A DNA stretch of 64,000 bases from the NCBI GenBank assembly GCA_946544685.1, contig CAMNML010000002.1:1-64000 (forward strand), given 5' to 3'. This DNA is from an uncultured Caryophanales bacterium (GTDB lineage Bacteria > Bacillota_I > Bacilli_A > RF39 > UBA660). The number at the start of each line of letters is the position of its first letter. Position 1 is the stretch's first letter. The translations under genes and the position numbers were made by a program. Below the pieces are notes generated by a model. That model made no database searches, was not told the DNA's origin, and worked only from the letters and a program-made list of their open reading frames with translations. Shown here piece after piece: positions 32,136 through 41,291 of the stretch.

Positions 32136-33182
32136 ATGCAAGAAACAATTAATAATTTAAAAAAGGAAATACAAGAAAAACTATCTAGTACAATTGATCT
32201 AAAAAACTTAAATGAATTAAAAAACATTTATCTAAGTAAAAAAGGACCAGTTCAAGAACTAATGAATCATATGAAAGAATTAGGTAATGAAGAAAAGAAA
32301 GAATTTGGTAGAATAATAAATGAATTCAAAACAGAAGTAACTAATTCATTCGATAAATTAAAGAAAGACTTAGAAGAACAAGAACTAAATAGAAAACTAG
32401 AATCTGAAAGTATAGATATATCACTTCCATCAACAAAAGTGAATGTAGGTTCAGCAAATATTCTAGAAAAACTAATAGAAGAAGTAGAAGAAGTATTCAT
32501 ATCTATGGGATATGATGTAGTAGATGGACCAGAAATAGAACTAGATAAATATAACTTCGAAATGTTAAATATTCCAAAAGGACATCCAGCTAGAGATGCA
32601 CAAGACACATTCTATTTAGAAGGAGAAGAAATACTTCTTAGAAGTCAAACATCACCAGTTCAAGTAAGAACACTGTTAAAAGGTGAAGGGAAAACTCCAA
32701 TTAGAATGATATGTCCAGGAAAAACATATAGAAGAGATGATGATGACGCAACTCACTCACATCAATTCATGCAAATAGAAGGATTAGTTGTAGATAAAGA
32801 AATATCTTTAAGTGATTTAAAAGGAACATTAGATGTTGTATTCAAAAAACTTTTTGGAGAAAACACTGAAACAAGATTTCATCCAAGCTACTATCAATTC
32901 ACAGAACCATCTGTAGAAGTAGATATAACATGCCATAAATGTCACGGAACAGGATGTAACATATGTAAAAATACAGGATGGATTACAATAGCAGGAGCTG
33001 GAATAGTTCACCCTAATGTACTTAGAATGAGCGGATATGATCCAAGTGTTTGGACAGGATTTGCATTTGGATTTGGTGCAGATAGACTTGCAATGGAAAA
33101 ATATGATATACACGACTTAAGAGCTATTTATAATACAGACTTAAGAGAAACAAAAACTTTCGATAGAAAGGAGAGAGACTAA
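32136..33182 (+). CDS. pheS: Phenylalanyl-tRNA synthetase alpha subunit
   Basis: 348 residues. It is the catalytic subunit of the alpha2-beta2 enzyme charging tRNA-Phe. An N-terminal coiled coil (about 1-90) binds tRNA. The catalytic core has DGPEIELDKYNFE, FYLEGEEILLRSQTSPVQVR, motif 2 YRRDDDDATHSHQFMQIEG, the Cys-rich CHKCHGTGCNICKNTGW stretch normal for Firmicutes, and motif 3 GFGADRLAM. ATG 32136 follows GAAAGGA by 10 nt; the frame extends back into the T-box but that part is untranslated leader. The stop overlaps the pheT start (TAATG). Confidence 0.97.
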   Translation: MQETINNLKKEIQEKLSSTIDLKNLNELKNIYLSKKGPVQELMNHMKELGNEEKKEFGRIINEFKTEVTNSFDKLKKDLEEQELNRKLESESIDISLPSTKVNVGSANILEKLIEEVEEVFISMGYDVVDGPEIELDKYNFEMLNIPKGHPARDAQDTFYLEGEEILLRSQTSPVQVRTLLKGEGKTPIRMICPGKTYRRDDDDATHSHQFMQIEGLVVDKEISLSDLKGTLDVVFKKLFGENTETRFHPSYYQFTEPSVEVDITCHKCHGTGCNICKNTGWITIAGAGIVHPNVLRMSGYDPSVWTGFAFGFGADRLAMEKYDIHDLRAIYNTDLRETKTFDRKERD

Positions 33183-35554
33183 TGATAAGCTTAGAATGGG
33201 TTAAAGAATATATAGATATTAGTGACCAAGACTTAAAAGAATTAGCTAGAAAAATAACAGAATCAGGAATAAATGTAGAAAAAGTAATATCTAACCATAT
33301 AGATAACTTAACAATTGGAGAAGTAGTAGAATGTACTGAACATCCAGATAGTGACCACTTACATGTATGTCAAGTAAACATTGGCGATAAAATAACACAA
33401 ATAGTATGTGGAGCTCCAAATGTGAGAAAAGGATTAAAAGTAATAGTAGCGCTTCCAGGAGCAATCTTACCAGGTGATTTTGAAATTAAATCAAGCAAAA
33501 TAAGAGGAGAAGAATCAAATGGTATGATATGCGCTCTATATGAATTAGGACTAGAAGAAAAAACAGACGAGACATATGCTAAGGGAATAGAAGAATTAGG
33601 CAGTGATGCCAAAGTTGGAACAGATCCACTAGTATATCTAAATCTAGCAGATACAATTTATGAACTAGATATACATAAACATAGAAATAATGACTGTTAT
33701 TATCATATAGGATTTGCCTATGAAATTTCAGCAATCCTAAACAGAAAAGTAACACTACCAGATACAAATTATGAAGAAATAGATGATAATATAAACAATC
33801 ATTTTAATCTAAAAATAGAAACTAATAAATGTCCATATTATTTAGCTAAAATGGTAACAGATGTAGAAATAAAGGAATCACCAGAATTTATAAAAAGAAG
33901 ATTAATAAGCGCTGGAATGAGACCAATAAACAATGTAGTAGACATATCAAACTATGTAATGCTAGAATACGGTCAACCACTTCACTTCTTTGATAAAGAA
34001 AAATTAGGAAATACAATAATAGTAAGAGACGCTAAAGATGATGAAACAATCACAACACTAGATAAGCAAGAAAGAACTCTTACTAAAAATGATATAGTAA
34101 TATCAAACGAAAAAGAAGCAGTATGTATAGCTGGTGTAATGGGTGGACTAGATACAGAAGTTACAAATGAAACAAAAACAATACTAATAGAAAGTGCAAT
34201 ATTTAATCCAGTAAGCATTAGATATACCGCACAAAATCTAAATCTAAAAAGTGAAGCATCAATAAGATATGGAAAAGGTCTAAACTACGAATACACAGAA
34301 TATGCAATTAATAGAGCATGCCACCTATTAGAAAAATATGCAAATGCGAAAGTATTATCAGGAATTGTTAGATATGATAATGTAGATAAAACAGAAAAAA
34401 TTGTTAAATTTAAAGCAGAAGACATAAATAAAATGCTAGGTATAACAATAGATAAAAAAGATATGGAAACAGAACTAAATAGACTAGACTTCAAATATGA
34501 AATAAAAGACGATGAATTTATTGTAACAATACCAAAAAGAAGATTAGATATAGATCCTAATGTAAATGACATTGCAGAAGAAATAGGAAGACTATATGGA
34601 TACAATAAACTAGTATCAACACTTCCAAAACTAGAAACGAGAAAAGGTGGATATGTAGGAGATGTAAAATATAGAAAAATATTCTCAAAGAGACTTAGAA
34701 CATTAGGATTTAATGAAACAAAAACATATACACTAACATCACCAGAAATGGCTAGTACATTTAGATACGAAAATAAAGAAAATGCAATTCTTCCAAATCC
34801 AATGAGTACAGAAAAAAGTGTAGTAAGAACAACTATAATACCATCATTAATAAATGTATATAACTATAATAAAACAAGAAAAGTAGAAGACATAATGTTA
34901 TATGAAATAAGTAAAACTTATGATAAAAATTATGATGAAGACATAAAAATATCTGTATTAATGAGAGGAAACTATATAACAAATAAATGGCAAAACAACT
35001 CAATTAAAACAGACTTTTACTTAATAAAAGGTATAGCAGAAAATTTATTAGACTATGCAGGATTTAAAAATAGATATTCATTCATAAAAGACAATATAGA
35101 TAATATGCATCCAGGAATAAGTGCTAGAATAATACTTGATAGAGAACCAATTGGAATAATAGGAAGAGTTCATCCAAAAACACTTAAAGATGATGTTTAT
35201 GTAATGGAAATCTCTTTATCAAAACTAATAAAGGATATTAAACCAATAAAATATAAAGAAGCATCAAAATATCCTGAAATAAAGAAAGATATCGCATTTA
35301 TAGTACCACTAAAAATGACAAATGAAGAAATAGAAACAGAAATAAAAAGAGCAGGTGGAAGACTTCTTACAAATATTGAAGTATTTGATGTATATACAGG
35401 AGAAAATGTAGGAAATGATGAAAAATCTATAGCTTATAATCTAACATTCCAATCACCAGAAAGAACATTAACTGATGAAGAGGTAATGAATGTATTCAAT
35501 AACATAATAGAAAAAGTAGAAACAAAATTAAATGTTAAACTAAGAAGTGAATAA
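33182..35554 (+). CDS. pheT: Phenylalanyl-tRNA synthetase beta subunit
   Basis: 790 residues. Domains in order are an EMAPII-like tRNA-binding domain (about 40-150, with CGAPNVRKGLKV), the B3/B4 editing domain that clears Tyr-tRNA-Phe, the B5 domain, the catalytic-like core (VGDVKYRKIFSKRLRTLGF) and the C-terminal ferredoxin-like anticodon-binding domain (KYPEIKKDIAFIV, ending in KLNVKLRSE). The length is normal for Firmicutes. It overlaps pheS by one base, with GGAGAGA as ribosome site, and shares the T-box control. Confidence 0.97.
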   Translation: MISLEWVKEYIDISDQDLKELARKITESGINVEKVISNHIDNLTIGEVVECTEHPDSDHLHVCQVNIGDKITQIVCGAPNVRKGLKVIVALPGAILPGDFEIKSSKIRGEESNGMICALYELGLEEKTDETYAKGIEELGSDAKVGTDPLVYLNLADTIYELDIHKHRNNDCYYHIGFAYEISAILNRKVTLPDTNYEEIDDNINNHFNLKIETNKCPYYLAKMVTDVEIKESPEFIKRRLISAGMRPINNVVDISNYVMLEYGQPLHFFDKEKLGNTIIVRDAKDDETITTLDKQERTLTKNDIVISNEKEAVCIAGVMGGLDTEVTNETKTILIESAIFNPVSIRYTAQNLNLKSEASIRYGKGLNYEYTEYAINRACHLLEKYANAKVLSGIVRYDNVDKTEKIVKFKAEDINKMLGITIDKKDMETELNRLDFKYEIKDDEFIVTIPKRRLDIDPNVNDIAEEIGRLYGYNKLVSTLPKLETRKGGYVGDVKYRKIFSKRLRTLGFNETKTYTLTSPEMASTFRYENKENAILPNPMSTEKSVVRTTIIPSLINVYNYNKTRKVEDIMLYEISKTYDKNYDEDIKISVLMRGNYITNKWQNNSIKTDFYLIKGIAENLLDYAGFKNRYSFIKDNIDNMHPGISARIILDREPIGIIGRVHPKTLKDDVYVMEISLSKLIKDIKPIKYKEASKYPEIKKDIAFIVPLKMTNEEIETEIKRAGGRLLTNIEVFDVYTGENVGNDEKSIAYNLTFQSPERTLTDEEVMNVFNNIIEKVETKLNVKLRSE

Positions 35555-35559
35555 AATTA

Positions 35560-35590
35560 AAACTATATAGACAAAATCTATATAGTTTTT
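35560..35590 (+). terminator. pheST terminator, possibly bidirectional
   Basis: AAACTATATAG (35560-35570) pairs with CTATATAGTTT (35578-35588), followed by T. It may also end the minus-strand Rpn transcript. Confidence 0.85.
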
Positions 35591-35592
35591 TA

Positions 35593-35719
35593 TTATAAAT
35601 TATTTATTTCTTCAATAGATAAACCAGTTATTGTTGAAATAACATCAATATCAAGACCTTGCTCTAATGACTTAAGCTCTTTAAATGTTCATACGCTTCC
35701 ATTAATATCTCGTCTCCTC
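35593..35719 (-). pseudogene. Remnant of an Rpn-family nuclease gene
   Basis: On the minus strand the sequence encodes GDEILMEAYEHLKSLSH, nearly identical at DNA level to the adjacent intact gene. It then jumps out of frame to LEQGLDIDVISTITGLSIEE and a TAA at 35593-35595, matching the intact gene's C-terminus IDINIISKSTGLTITEI. The middle (roughly 40 codons) and all of the N-terminus are missing. It is the decayed tail of a second copy. Confidence 0.75.
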
Positions 35720-35742
35720 TAGAAAAAACATATAATATTTAC

Positions 35743-36636
35743 TTACATAATATCTTTAATTTCAGTAATTGTTAGACCTGTTGATTTCGATATTATATTT
35801 ATATCTATATTTTCGGATAATAGATTTTTAGCTATTTCAATATTTCTTTGTTTAATACCATCATTCTTCGCATCCATAATAGCTAATCTTTGACAATATT
35901 CATCAAGTTCCTGTTCTTCTAGTTTGCTCATAGGTATTGAATCATGACTTAAACTTTTTAAATGTTCATACGCTTCCATTAATATTTCATCTCCCTTAGA
36001 TAATTCTTCTAAATCTTTCTCTTTATCAAGAGTAAAGAATTTAAAGAACTTATTAACTTCTTCGTAACTATTATAACACCCATTATCTAACTTTTTCAAG
36101 TTAATATGAAATTTTTTAAATTCATTTGTTTCAACTTCATACTTACCACTTGTAACAGTAATCATATTAACTTCATTTATTAGAAAGTCATTTTTAAATA
36201 ATTCATAATTTTCTATACATATTTGATAAAATATATAGACTTCATCTTCATATGAACTACCAACTTTATATTGATTACCAGCATACTTAAAAGCAGTTCT
36301 TTCATTTTTTCTTTTATTATTGTAAATATTTGTACTCATCTCAAGATTTAGTGTTGTATTATTTATCGTAACAACAACATCCTGATCATTAAGATGATTA
36401 GAAACACTATCATCTGAAATAGTTGAATCAATAATCACCATTCTTTCTACAAGTAAATCAAAATCAATACCAGTAACTAAATTAATAAGTTTAGCCACAA
36501 ATTTTCTATTATTTTTATCACGACAAAATATTCTAAACATTCTATCATCAGATATAGGTACAACATATCCAGGTTTAGGAGGATACTTAAATTTAAATCC
36601 AATGCTCTCTAACTTTTTCTTTAAAATATAATCCAT
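35743..36636 (-). CDS. Rpn family PD-(D/E)XK nuclease / putative transposase
   Basis: 297 residues. The family (PDDEXK_2, Rpn) contains DNA nucleases that promote RecA-independent recombination. Visible are the N-terminal PISDDRMFRIF with VAKLINLVTG, and the core DQDVVVTINNTTLNLEMSTN, where the Asp and the LNLEM strand correspond to the PD-(D/E)XK acidic pair. FKYAGNQYKVGSSYED follows, and the C-terminus is helical (IAKNLLSENIDINIISK). GAAAGGAGAA precedes the ATG. It is one of few minus-strand genes and lies beside a decayed copy, as usual for these mobile-like genes. Confidence 0.85.
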   Translation of the reverse strand: MDYILKKKLESIGFKFKYPPKPGYVVPISDDRMFRIFCRDKNNRKFVAKLINLVTGIDFDLLVERMVIIDSTISDDSVSNHLNDQDVVVTINNTTLNLEMSTNIYNNKRKNERTAFKYAGNQYKVGSSYEDEVYIFYQICIENYELFKNDFLINEVNMITVTSGKYEVETNEFKKFHINLKKLDNGCYNSYEEVNKFFKFFTLDKEKDLEELSKGDEILMEAYEHLKSLSHDSIPMSKLEEQELDEYCQRLAIMDAKNDGIKQRNIEIAKNLLSENIDINIISKSTGLTITEIKDIM

Positions 36637-36687
36637 AAAATTCTCCTTTCAAAAGGAAAATTAAGTGCTTAATGTTTCCACAAACAC

Positions 36688-36716
36688 ACTATAACAAATA
36701 GAAAAAATAAATACAA
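36688..36716 (-). promoter_or_regulatory. Promoter of the Rpn gene (minus strand)
   Basis: On the minus strand TTGTAT (36716-36711), 17 nt, TATAGT (36693-36688). Confidence 0.6.
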
Positions 36717-36740
36717 ATGAGTGATTTTAAAAAACAGTAA

Positions 36741-36770
36741 TAAAAAAATACAGATGATTAAAATCTGTAT
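36741..36770 (-). terminator. Minus-strand terminator upstream of the Rpn promoter
   Basis: ATACAGAT (36748-36755) pairs with ATCTGTAT (36763-36770). On the minus strand it is followed by seven U. No minus-strand gene lies upstream of it; it may stop antisense transcription out of the yqfC side. Confidence 0.55.
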
Positions 36771-36878
36771 AAGAAAAAATAAAAATCAGTAAAACTAAAA
36801 ATACAAATAATAAAAAATTGTAATTTCGAAAAAAACATAAAAATAATAATAAAACAATAAACTTATATAGGTGATAAA

Positions 36879-37121
36879 GTGAAACTAGTAAGAAAAGTAA
36901 GAGACTATTTATTAGACGATGAATTTAAAATGATATTACTAAATAATAAAATAAATATATCAAACTATGAAAAAATAGAATACCTAGATGATGATAAAGT
37001 AATTGTAAAATACGAAAAAGGAAAAATAAGTATAAAAGGAGAAGATATAACAGTTTCTAAACTCTTAAACAATGAAATACTAATAACAGGAAGTATTAAA
37101 GAAATAGAGATGAAATCATGA
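36879..37121 (+). CDS. yqfC: Sporulation protein YqfC
   Basis: An 80-residue, beta-rich small protein. Pattern and position match YqfC: an N-terminal LVRKVRDYLLD helix, NYEKIEYLDDDKVIVKYEKGKISIKGEDI and the ILITGSIKEIE end. It is made in the mother cell in Bacillus; its function is unknown. GTG 36879 with AGGTGATAAA upstream is the start. It overlaps yqfD by 4 nt, as in other spore formers, and opens the conserved yqfCD-ybeY-dgkA-cdd-era-recO block. Confidence 0.87.
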   Translation: MKLVRKVRDYLLDDEFKMILLNNKINISNYEKIEYLDDDKVIVKYEKGKISIKGEDITVSKLLNNEILITGSIKEIEMKS

Positions 37122-38296
37122 AAAATAAAATAATATACAATTTAAAAAGTAAAATAAAACTAATAATCACCGGCAAAAACATAAATAGATTTATAATAAG
37201 ACTAAACAACAATAATATAGATATATTAAATAGTAATCAAATAAATAAAGAACAAATAGAAATAATTATATATGAAAAAGATTTAGAAAAAGTAAAAAAA
37301 CTAAAAACAATATATAATATAGAAAAAAAAGAAGAATATGGATTAATAAAAATAAAAAAAGAAATAAACAAAAATAAATACATAATAATAAGCATGATAC
37401 TAGGATACGCTTTATTAATATTCTTGTGCAACATAATATATGAAGTAGATATAATACATAATGACGAAGAAACAAGAAACTTCTTAAAACAAGAATTAAA
37501 AAGTTATGGAATAAAAGAAAAAACTTTAAAAAAAGACTACAAAAAAATAGAACAAATAAAAAAAGAAATAATAAACAAAAATAGAGATAAGATAGAATGG
37601 CTAGAAATAGAAACAATAGGGACAAAATATGTAGTAAGAGTAGAAACTAGAATTATTAAAGAACAAGAACAACAACCATTAAATAGAAATATAATAGCTA
37701 AAAAAGACGCAATAATAAAAAAAATAGAAGCAGAACAAGGACAAATTATAAAAGAAATAAATAACTATGTAAAAAAAGGAGATATAGTAATAAGTGGTAA
37801 TATTTATGTAGAAAATGAAATAAAAAATACAGTACCCGCACAAGGAAAAATATATGGGGAAACATGGTATGAAATAAAGATATCATACCCATTTATATAT
37901 AACGAAACAAAACTAACAAACAATAAAAAGAAAGTATTAGCGATAAAAATACTAAATAAAACAATAGAGCTAACAAAAAACAAATACAAAAACAAAAAAA
38001 TAGAAGAAAAACCAATAATAAAAAACAACTTAATTCCCATTTCAATAACTATACAAAATCAAACAGAACAAAATGTAATCGAACAAATACTAACTAAAGA
38101 AGAAGCTTTAGAAAAAGCAGAACAACTAGGAATAGAAAAAATAAAATCAAATCTAAAAGAAAATGAATACATAATAAATCATAAAATACTAAATACAAAT
38201 ATTAAAGAAAATGAACTAGAACTAAATATGTTCTTCTCAGTATATGAAGACATAACAGACTATGAAACAATAATAAAAGAAGAAAATATAGAATAA
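37118..38296 (+). CDS. yqfD: Sporulation protein YqfD
   Basis: 392 residues. An N-terminal soluble domain (1-85) leads to one transmembrane segment (about 88-105, YIIISMILGYALLIFLCNI) and a large extracytoplasmic domain. That domain has LKQELKSYGIKEKT, IEWLEIETIGTKYVVRVE, NIIAKKDAIIKKIEAEQGQ and VKKGDIVISG, the order seen in YqfD. In Bacillus it is a SigE-dependent stage IV protein. It is very Lys/Ile/Asn-rich like the rest of the genome. Start by ATGA overlap with yqfC. ybeY follows after 43 nt with no phoH or pgpH between. Confidence 0.88.
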   Translation: MKNKIIYNLKSKIKLIITGKNINRFIIRLNNNNIDILNSNQINKEQIEIIIYEKDLEKVKKLKTIYNIEKKEEYGLIKIKKEINKNKYIIISMILGYALLIFLCNIIYEVDIIHNDEETRNFLKQELKSYGIKEKTLKKDYKKIEQIKKEIINKNRDKIEWLEIETIGTKYVVRVETRIIKEQEQQPLNRNIIAKKDAIIKKIEAEQGQIIKEINNYVKKGDIVISGNIYVENEIKNTVPAQGKIYGETWYEIKISYPFIYNETKLTNNKKKVLAIKILNKTIELTKNKYKNKKIEEKPIIKNNLIPISITIQNQTEQNVIEQILTKEEALEKAEQLGIEKIKSNLKENEYIINHKILNTNIKENELELNMFFSVYEDITDYETIIKEENIE

Positions 38297-38308
38297 ATAA
38301 ACAAAATA

Positions 38309-38317
38309 TGATATAAT
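38309..38317 (+). promoter_or_regulatory. Extended -10 promoter of ybeY
   Basis: TG-A-TATAAT (38309-38317), 12 nt before AGGTGA. Confidence 0.5.
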
Positions 38318-38339
38318 TAACAAAGAAACAGGTGAATTT

Positions 38340-38792
38340 ATGGATAATGTAGAAATATTTAATGAAACAAATGAAGAAATAGAAGATTTAAAAATTCTAA
38401 AACCATTACTTGAATATGCTAGAAAATATGAAGGATTAGAAGATACAGAACTAGAATTCAGCATAATAATAGTAGACAATGAAAGAATACATGAAATAAA
38501 TAAAGAATATAGAGGCATAGATAGACCAACAGATGTAATATCATTCGCACTAGAAGATAGTGAAGGAGTAGAACTAGAAAACTATAGAATACTAGGAGAT
38601 ATTTATATATCAATAGATAAAGTAAAAGAACAAGCAAAAGAATATGGTCATTCAGAAAAAAGAGAATTAGCCTTCCTAACAGTACATGGATTTCTACATC
38701 TACTTGGATACGATCACATGGAAAAAGAAGAAGAAAAAATAATGTTTGGTAAACAAGAGGAGATATTAAATGGATTCGGTATCACGAGATAA
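38340..38792 (+). CDS. ybeY: Endoribonuclease YbeY (16S rRNA maturation)
   Basis: 150 residues. It is a single-strand-specific metallo-RNase in 16S rRNA 3' processing and 70S quality control. The zinc motif HGFLHLLGYDH (HGxLHLxGYDH, three His ligands, near residues 118-128) is intact. NKEYRGIDRPTDVISFAL is the other family signature. AGGTGAATTT precedes the ATG. The end overlaps dgkA by 23 nt, normal for this operon. Confidence 0.96.
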   Translation: MDNVEIFNETNEEIEDLKILKPLLEYARKYEGLEDTELEFSIIIVDNERIHEINKEYRGIDRPTDVISFALEDSEGVELENYRILGDIYISIDKVKEQAKEYGHSEKRELAFLTVHGFLHLLGYDHMEKEEEKIMFGKQEEILNGFGITR

Positions 38793-39174
38793 ACTAAAAA
38801 AAAGAAGCCTTAAAAGACTTTTAAATAGTTTTAAATATGCACTAGAAGGAATAAAATATGCATTCAAATATGAACAAAATATAATAGTTCATACAATAGT
38901 AGCAACCCTAGTAATAATACTAGGACTAGTATTAAAAATAAATGAATACGAATGGTTAATATGCTTTATCTTATTTGGACTAGTAATCGCAACAGAACTA
39001 ATAAATACATCAGTAGAAGCAATAGTAGACTTAATATGTCCTAAAAAAGACCCACTAGCTAAAATAGCAAAAGATACGGCAAGTGGAGCAGTGCTAGTAT
39101 TCGCAAGCGTTGCAGTAGTATCAGGACTAATAATATTTATACCAAAAATAATAGAAATAATAAAAGCCTTATAA
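38770..39174 (+). CDS. dgkA: Diacylglycerol/undecaprenol kinase family protein
   Basis: 134 residues with three transmembrane helices and the family pattern NSFKYALEGIKYAFKYEQN, FGLVIATELINTSVEAIVDL (the ELxNTAxE active-site motif) and AKDTASGAVLV. Gram-positive members phosphorylate undecaprenol to recycle the cell-wall carrier. ATG 38770 follows GAGGAG by 7 nt inside the end of ybeY. The terminator overlaps its stop and separates it from the opposing aquaporin gene. Confidence 0.94.
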   Translation: MDSVSRDKLKKRSLKRLLNSFKYALEGIKYAFKYEQNIIVHTIVATLVIILGLVLKINEYEWLICFILFGLVIATELINTSVEAIVDLICPKKDPLAKIAKDTASGAVLVFASVAVVSGLIIFIPKIIEIIKAL

Positions 39175-39190
39175 AAATAAGGCCTTTTTT
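39162..39190 (+). terminator. Bidirectional terminator between dgkA and the aquaporin gene
   Basis: CCTTAT (39167-39172) pairs with ATAAGG (39177-39182), extended by A and T runs on both sides, serving both convergent genes. Confidence 0.8.
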
Positions 39191-39192
39191 AA

Positions 39193-39855
39193 TTATTTGG
39201 ATTTTTTCTCTTCTTTTAAAACAAATTTATAGAATAATCCAGCAAGTACTGCACCAATAACTGGAGCAACTATAAATACCCAAACTTGTTTTAAAGCTTC
39301 TCCACCTTGTAAAATAGCAGGAGCTAAACTACGAGCTGGATTAACACTTGTACCAGTAAAAGGTATACCGAATAAATGAACTAAAACTAAAGTTAAACCG
39401 ATAACGATACCAGTTACATGTCCATTTTCTTTCTTATCAGTAACACCTAATATAGTAGTAGTGAAAATAAATGTTAAAATCACTTCAACAAGAAGAGCAA
39501 TCCACATAGTAACTTCAGTTGTACCAAGCATAGAACCATATCCATTAGCGCCTAACTCTTCAAAACTTCCTAAACATAAAGCTAGAAGTAAAGAACCAAA
39601 TAAAGCACCAATTACTTGAGAAACGATATATTTGATACACTCTTTAACTTCCATCTTACCAGCTACAACCATAGAAATAGAAACAGCAGGATTAATATGA
39701 CATCCAGAAACATTTCCAATACTATAAGCAGCAGCAACAATAACAAGACCAAAAGCTAAAGAAGGAGTAATGATATTACCAACAATAACAGCAACACCAC
39801 AAGCTATTAAAGTAAGCATCATAGTTCCTACACCCTCAGCAATATACTTTTTCAT
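39193..39855 (-). CDS. Aquaporin (MIP family channel)
   Basis: 220 residues with six transmembrane helices and two NPA half-helices: GCHINPAVSI and TSVNPARSLAPA. His-free loops and the Arg after the second NPA fit an AqpZ-like water channel rather than a glycerol facilitator, which usually has a longer loop and GLNPAxD; selectivity is inferred. GGAGGTGAATT precedes the ATG on the minus strand. It is inserted between dgkA and cdd, genes that are adjacent in Bacillus, so it is an intruder in the block. Confidence 0.93.
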   Translation of the reverse strand: MKKYIAEGVGTMMLTLIACGVAVIVGNIITPSLAFGLVIVAAAYSIGNVSGCHINPAVSISMVVAGKMEVKECIKYIVSQVIGALFGSLLLALCLGSFEELGANGYGSMLGTTEVTMWIALLVEVILTFIFTTTILGVTDKKENGHVTGIVIGLTLVLVHLFGIPFTGTSVNPARSLAPAILQGGEALKQVWVFIVAPVIGAVLAGLFYKFVLKEEKKSK

Positions 39856-39948
39856 AATTCACCTCCTTATCATATCTAAAATAATTATACAATATAAAAA
39901 TAAAAAATAAAATAGAACAAAACCATTTAAACAAAATATTATTTGTGC

Positions 39949-39954
39949 TATACT
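39949..39954 (+). promoter_or_regulatory. -10 box of cdd
   Basis: TATACT, with TTAAAC about 16 nt upstream as a weak -35 and AGGAGG at 39969-39974. Confidence 0.45.
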
Positions 39955-39979
39955 AAATATATACATATAGGAGGTAAAC

Positions 39980-40369
39980 ATGAAAGAAGAATTATTAGAA
40001 CTAGGAAAAAATTCATATAGTCCATATTCACACTTTAGAGTGGCTGCAATAGCGGTAATGAAAGATGGAAAAACATTCAATGGAGTAAATGTAGAAAACG
40101 CTTCATACGGTGCATGTGTATGCGCTGAAAGAATAGCTATATTCAGTGCTATCGCTTCAGGATATAAAAAAGGAGACTTTAAAGAACTACACATAATGTG
40201 TCTTGACAGTAAACAAATAAGTACATCATGCTTCATGTGTAGACAAGTAATATCAGAACTATTCGATAAAACTGCCAAAGTTATATGCTATAACAATCAA
40301 GGTGAAACAAAAGAATTTACTGTAGAAGAATTATGCCCATATCCATTTGATGAGGATGATTTAAAATGA
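39980..40369 (+). CDS. cdd: Cytidine deaminase
   Basis: 129 residues. It deaminates cytidine and deoxycytidine to uridines in pyrimidine salvage. The zinc site is VENASYGACVCAERIAIF (CAE with catalytic Glu) and CFMCRQVISEL (CxxC). The N-terminal NSYSPYSHFRVAA is the family signature. Small tetrameric type. It overlaps era by 4 nt (ATGA), the Bacillus arrangement. Confidence 0.95.
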   Translation: MKEELLELGKNSYSPYSHFRVAAIAVMKDGKTFNGVNVENASYGACVCAERIAIFSAIASGYKKGDFKELHIMCLDSKQISTSCFMCRQVISELFDKTAKVICYNNQGETKEFTVEELCPYPFDEDDLK

Positions 40370-41253
40370 AATCAGGATTTGTAACACTAATAGGTAGACC
40401 AAATGTTGGTAAATCTACACTAATAAATAGTATTGTTGGTAAAAAAGTTGCAATAACATCAAGTAAACCGCAAACAACAAGAAACATAATACAAGGAATA
40501 TATAATGACAACGATTGCCAAATAGTATTTGTAGATACACCAGGAATACATAAACCAAACCATAAACTAGGTAAAACACTAAATAAACAAGCATATTACT
40601 CAATAGGAGATGTAGACATAATATTACTTTTAGTAGATGGTAGTGAAGAACTAGGAAAAGGCGATAAATACATAATTGAATCGTTAAAAGAAACAAATAA
40701 ACCAGTAATATTAATAATAAATAAAATAGATAAAATAAATAAAGAAGAAATATTACTAAAAATAAATGAATATAAAGACTTATACGACTTTAAAGAAATA
40801 ATACCTTTATCAGCCTTAAAGAAAAATAACATAGATACAGTAACAAAAGTATTAAAAAACTACTTACCAGACTCTATAAAATACTATGAAGACGATATGT
40901 ATACAAATAAAACAATACCATTCATAATAGCAGAAACAGTAAGAGAAAAGGTATTCAATCTAACAGACGAAGAAGTACCACACTCAATAACATGTGTAAC
41001 AGAAAATATAGAAAAACAAAAAGGATCATACTTAATAAACGTCGCAATAATAGTAGATAGAGACTCACTAAAGAAAATAGTAATAGGAAAACATGGTAGT
41101 AAAATAAAAGAAATAGGGATAAGAGCAAGACAAGATATAGAAGAAATATTAAATTCAAATGTATACTTAGATTTATTCGTAAAAACAATTCCTAAATGGA
41201 GAGATAAAGAAAAATACTTACAAGAATTTGGATATAACGATTTTATGGAATAA
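40366..41253 (+). CDS. era: GTPase Era
   Basis: 295 residues. Era is a GTPase that binds the 3' end of 16S rRNA during 30S assembly. The G domain has GRPNVGKST (about 9-17), a switch region TTRNIIQG, DTPG and NKID. The C-terminal KH domain contains IVIGKHGSKIKEIG (GxxG loop). Full length. It overlaps cdd and is followed by a hairpin and yqzL-recO. Confidence 0.97.
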   Translation: MKSGFVTLIGRPNVGKSTLINSIVGKKVAITSSKPQTTRNIIQGIYNDNDCQIVFVDTPGIHKPNHKLGKTLNKQAYYSIGDVDIILLLVDGSEELGKGDKYIIESLKETNKPVILIINKIDKINKEEILLKINEYKDLYDFKEIIPLSALKKNNIDTVTKVLKNYLPDSIKYYEDDMYTNKTIPFIIAETVREKVFNLTDEEVPHSITCVTENIEKQKGSYLINVAIIVDRDSLKKIVIGKHGSKIKEIGIRARQDIEEILNSNVYLDLFVKTIPKWRDKEKYLQEFGYNDFME

Positions 41254-41261
41254 AAAATAAA

Positions 41262-41290
41262 TTAATCACCAATATAAAATAGGTGATTAA
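41262..41290 (+). promoter_or_regulatory. Hairpin that sequesters the yqzL ribosome-binding site
   Basis: TTAATCACC (41262-41270) is perfectly complementary to GGTGATTAA (41282-41290), which contains the Shine-Dalgarno of yqzL (ATG 41292). The 11-nt loop is AT-only. In readthrough RNA from era the site would be closed. Confidence 0.65.
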
Positions 41291-41291
41291 A

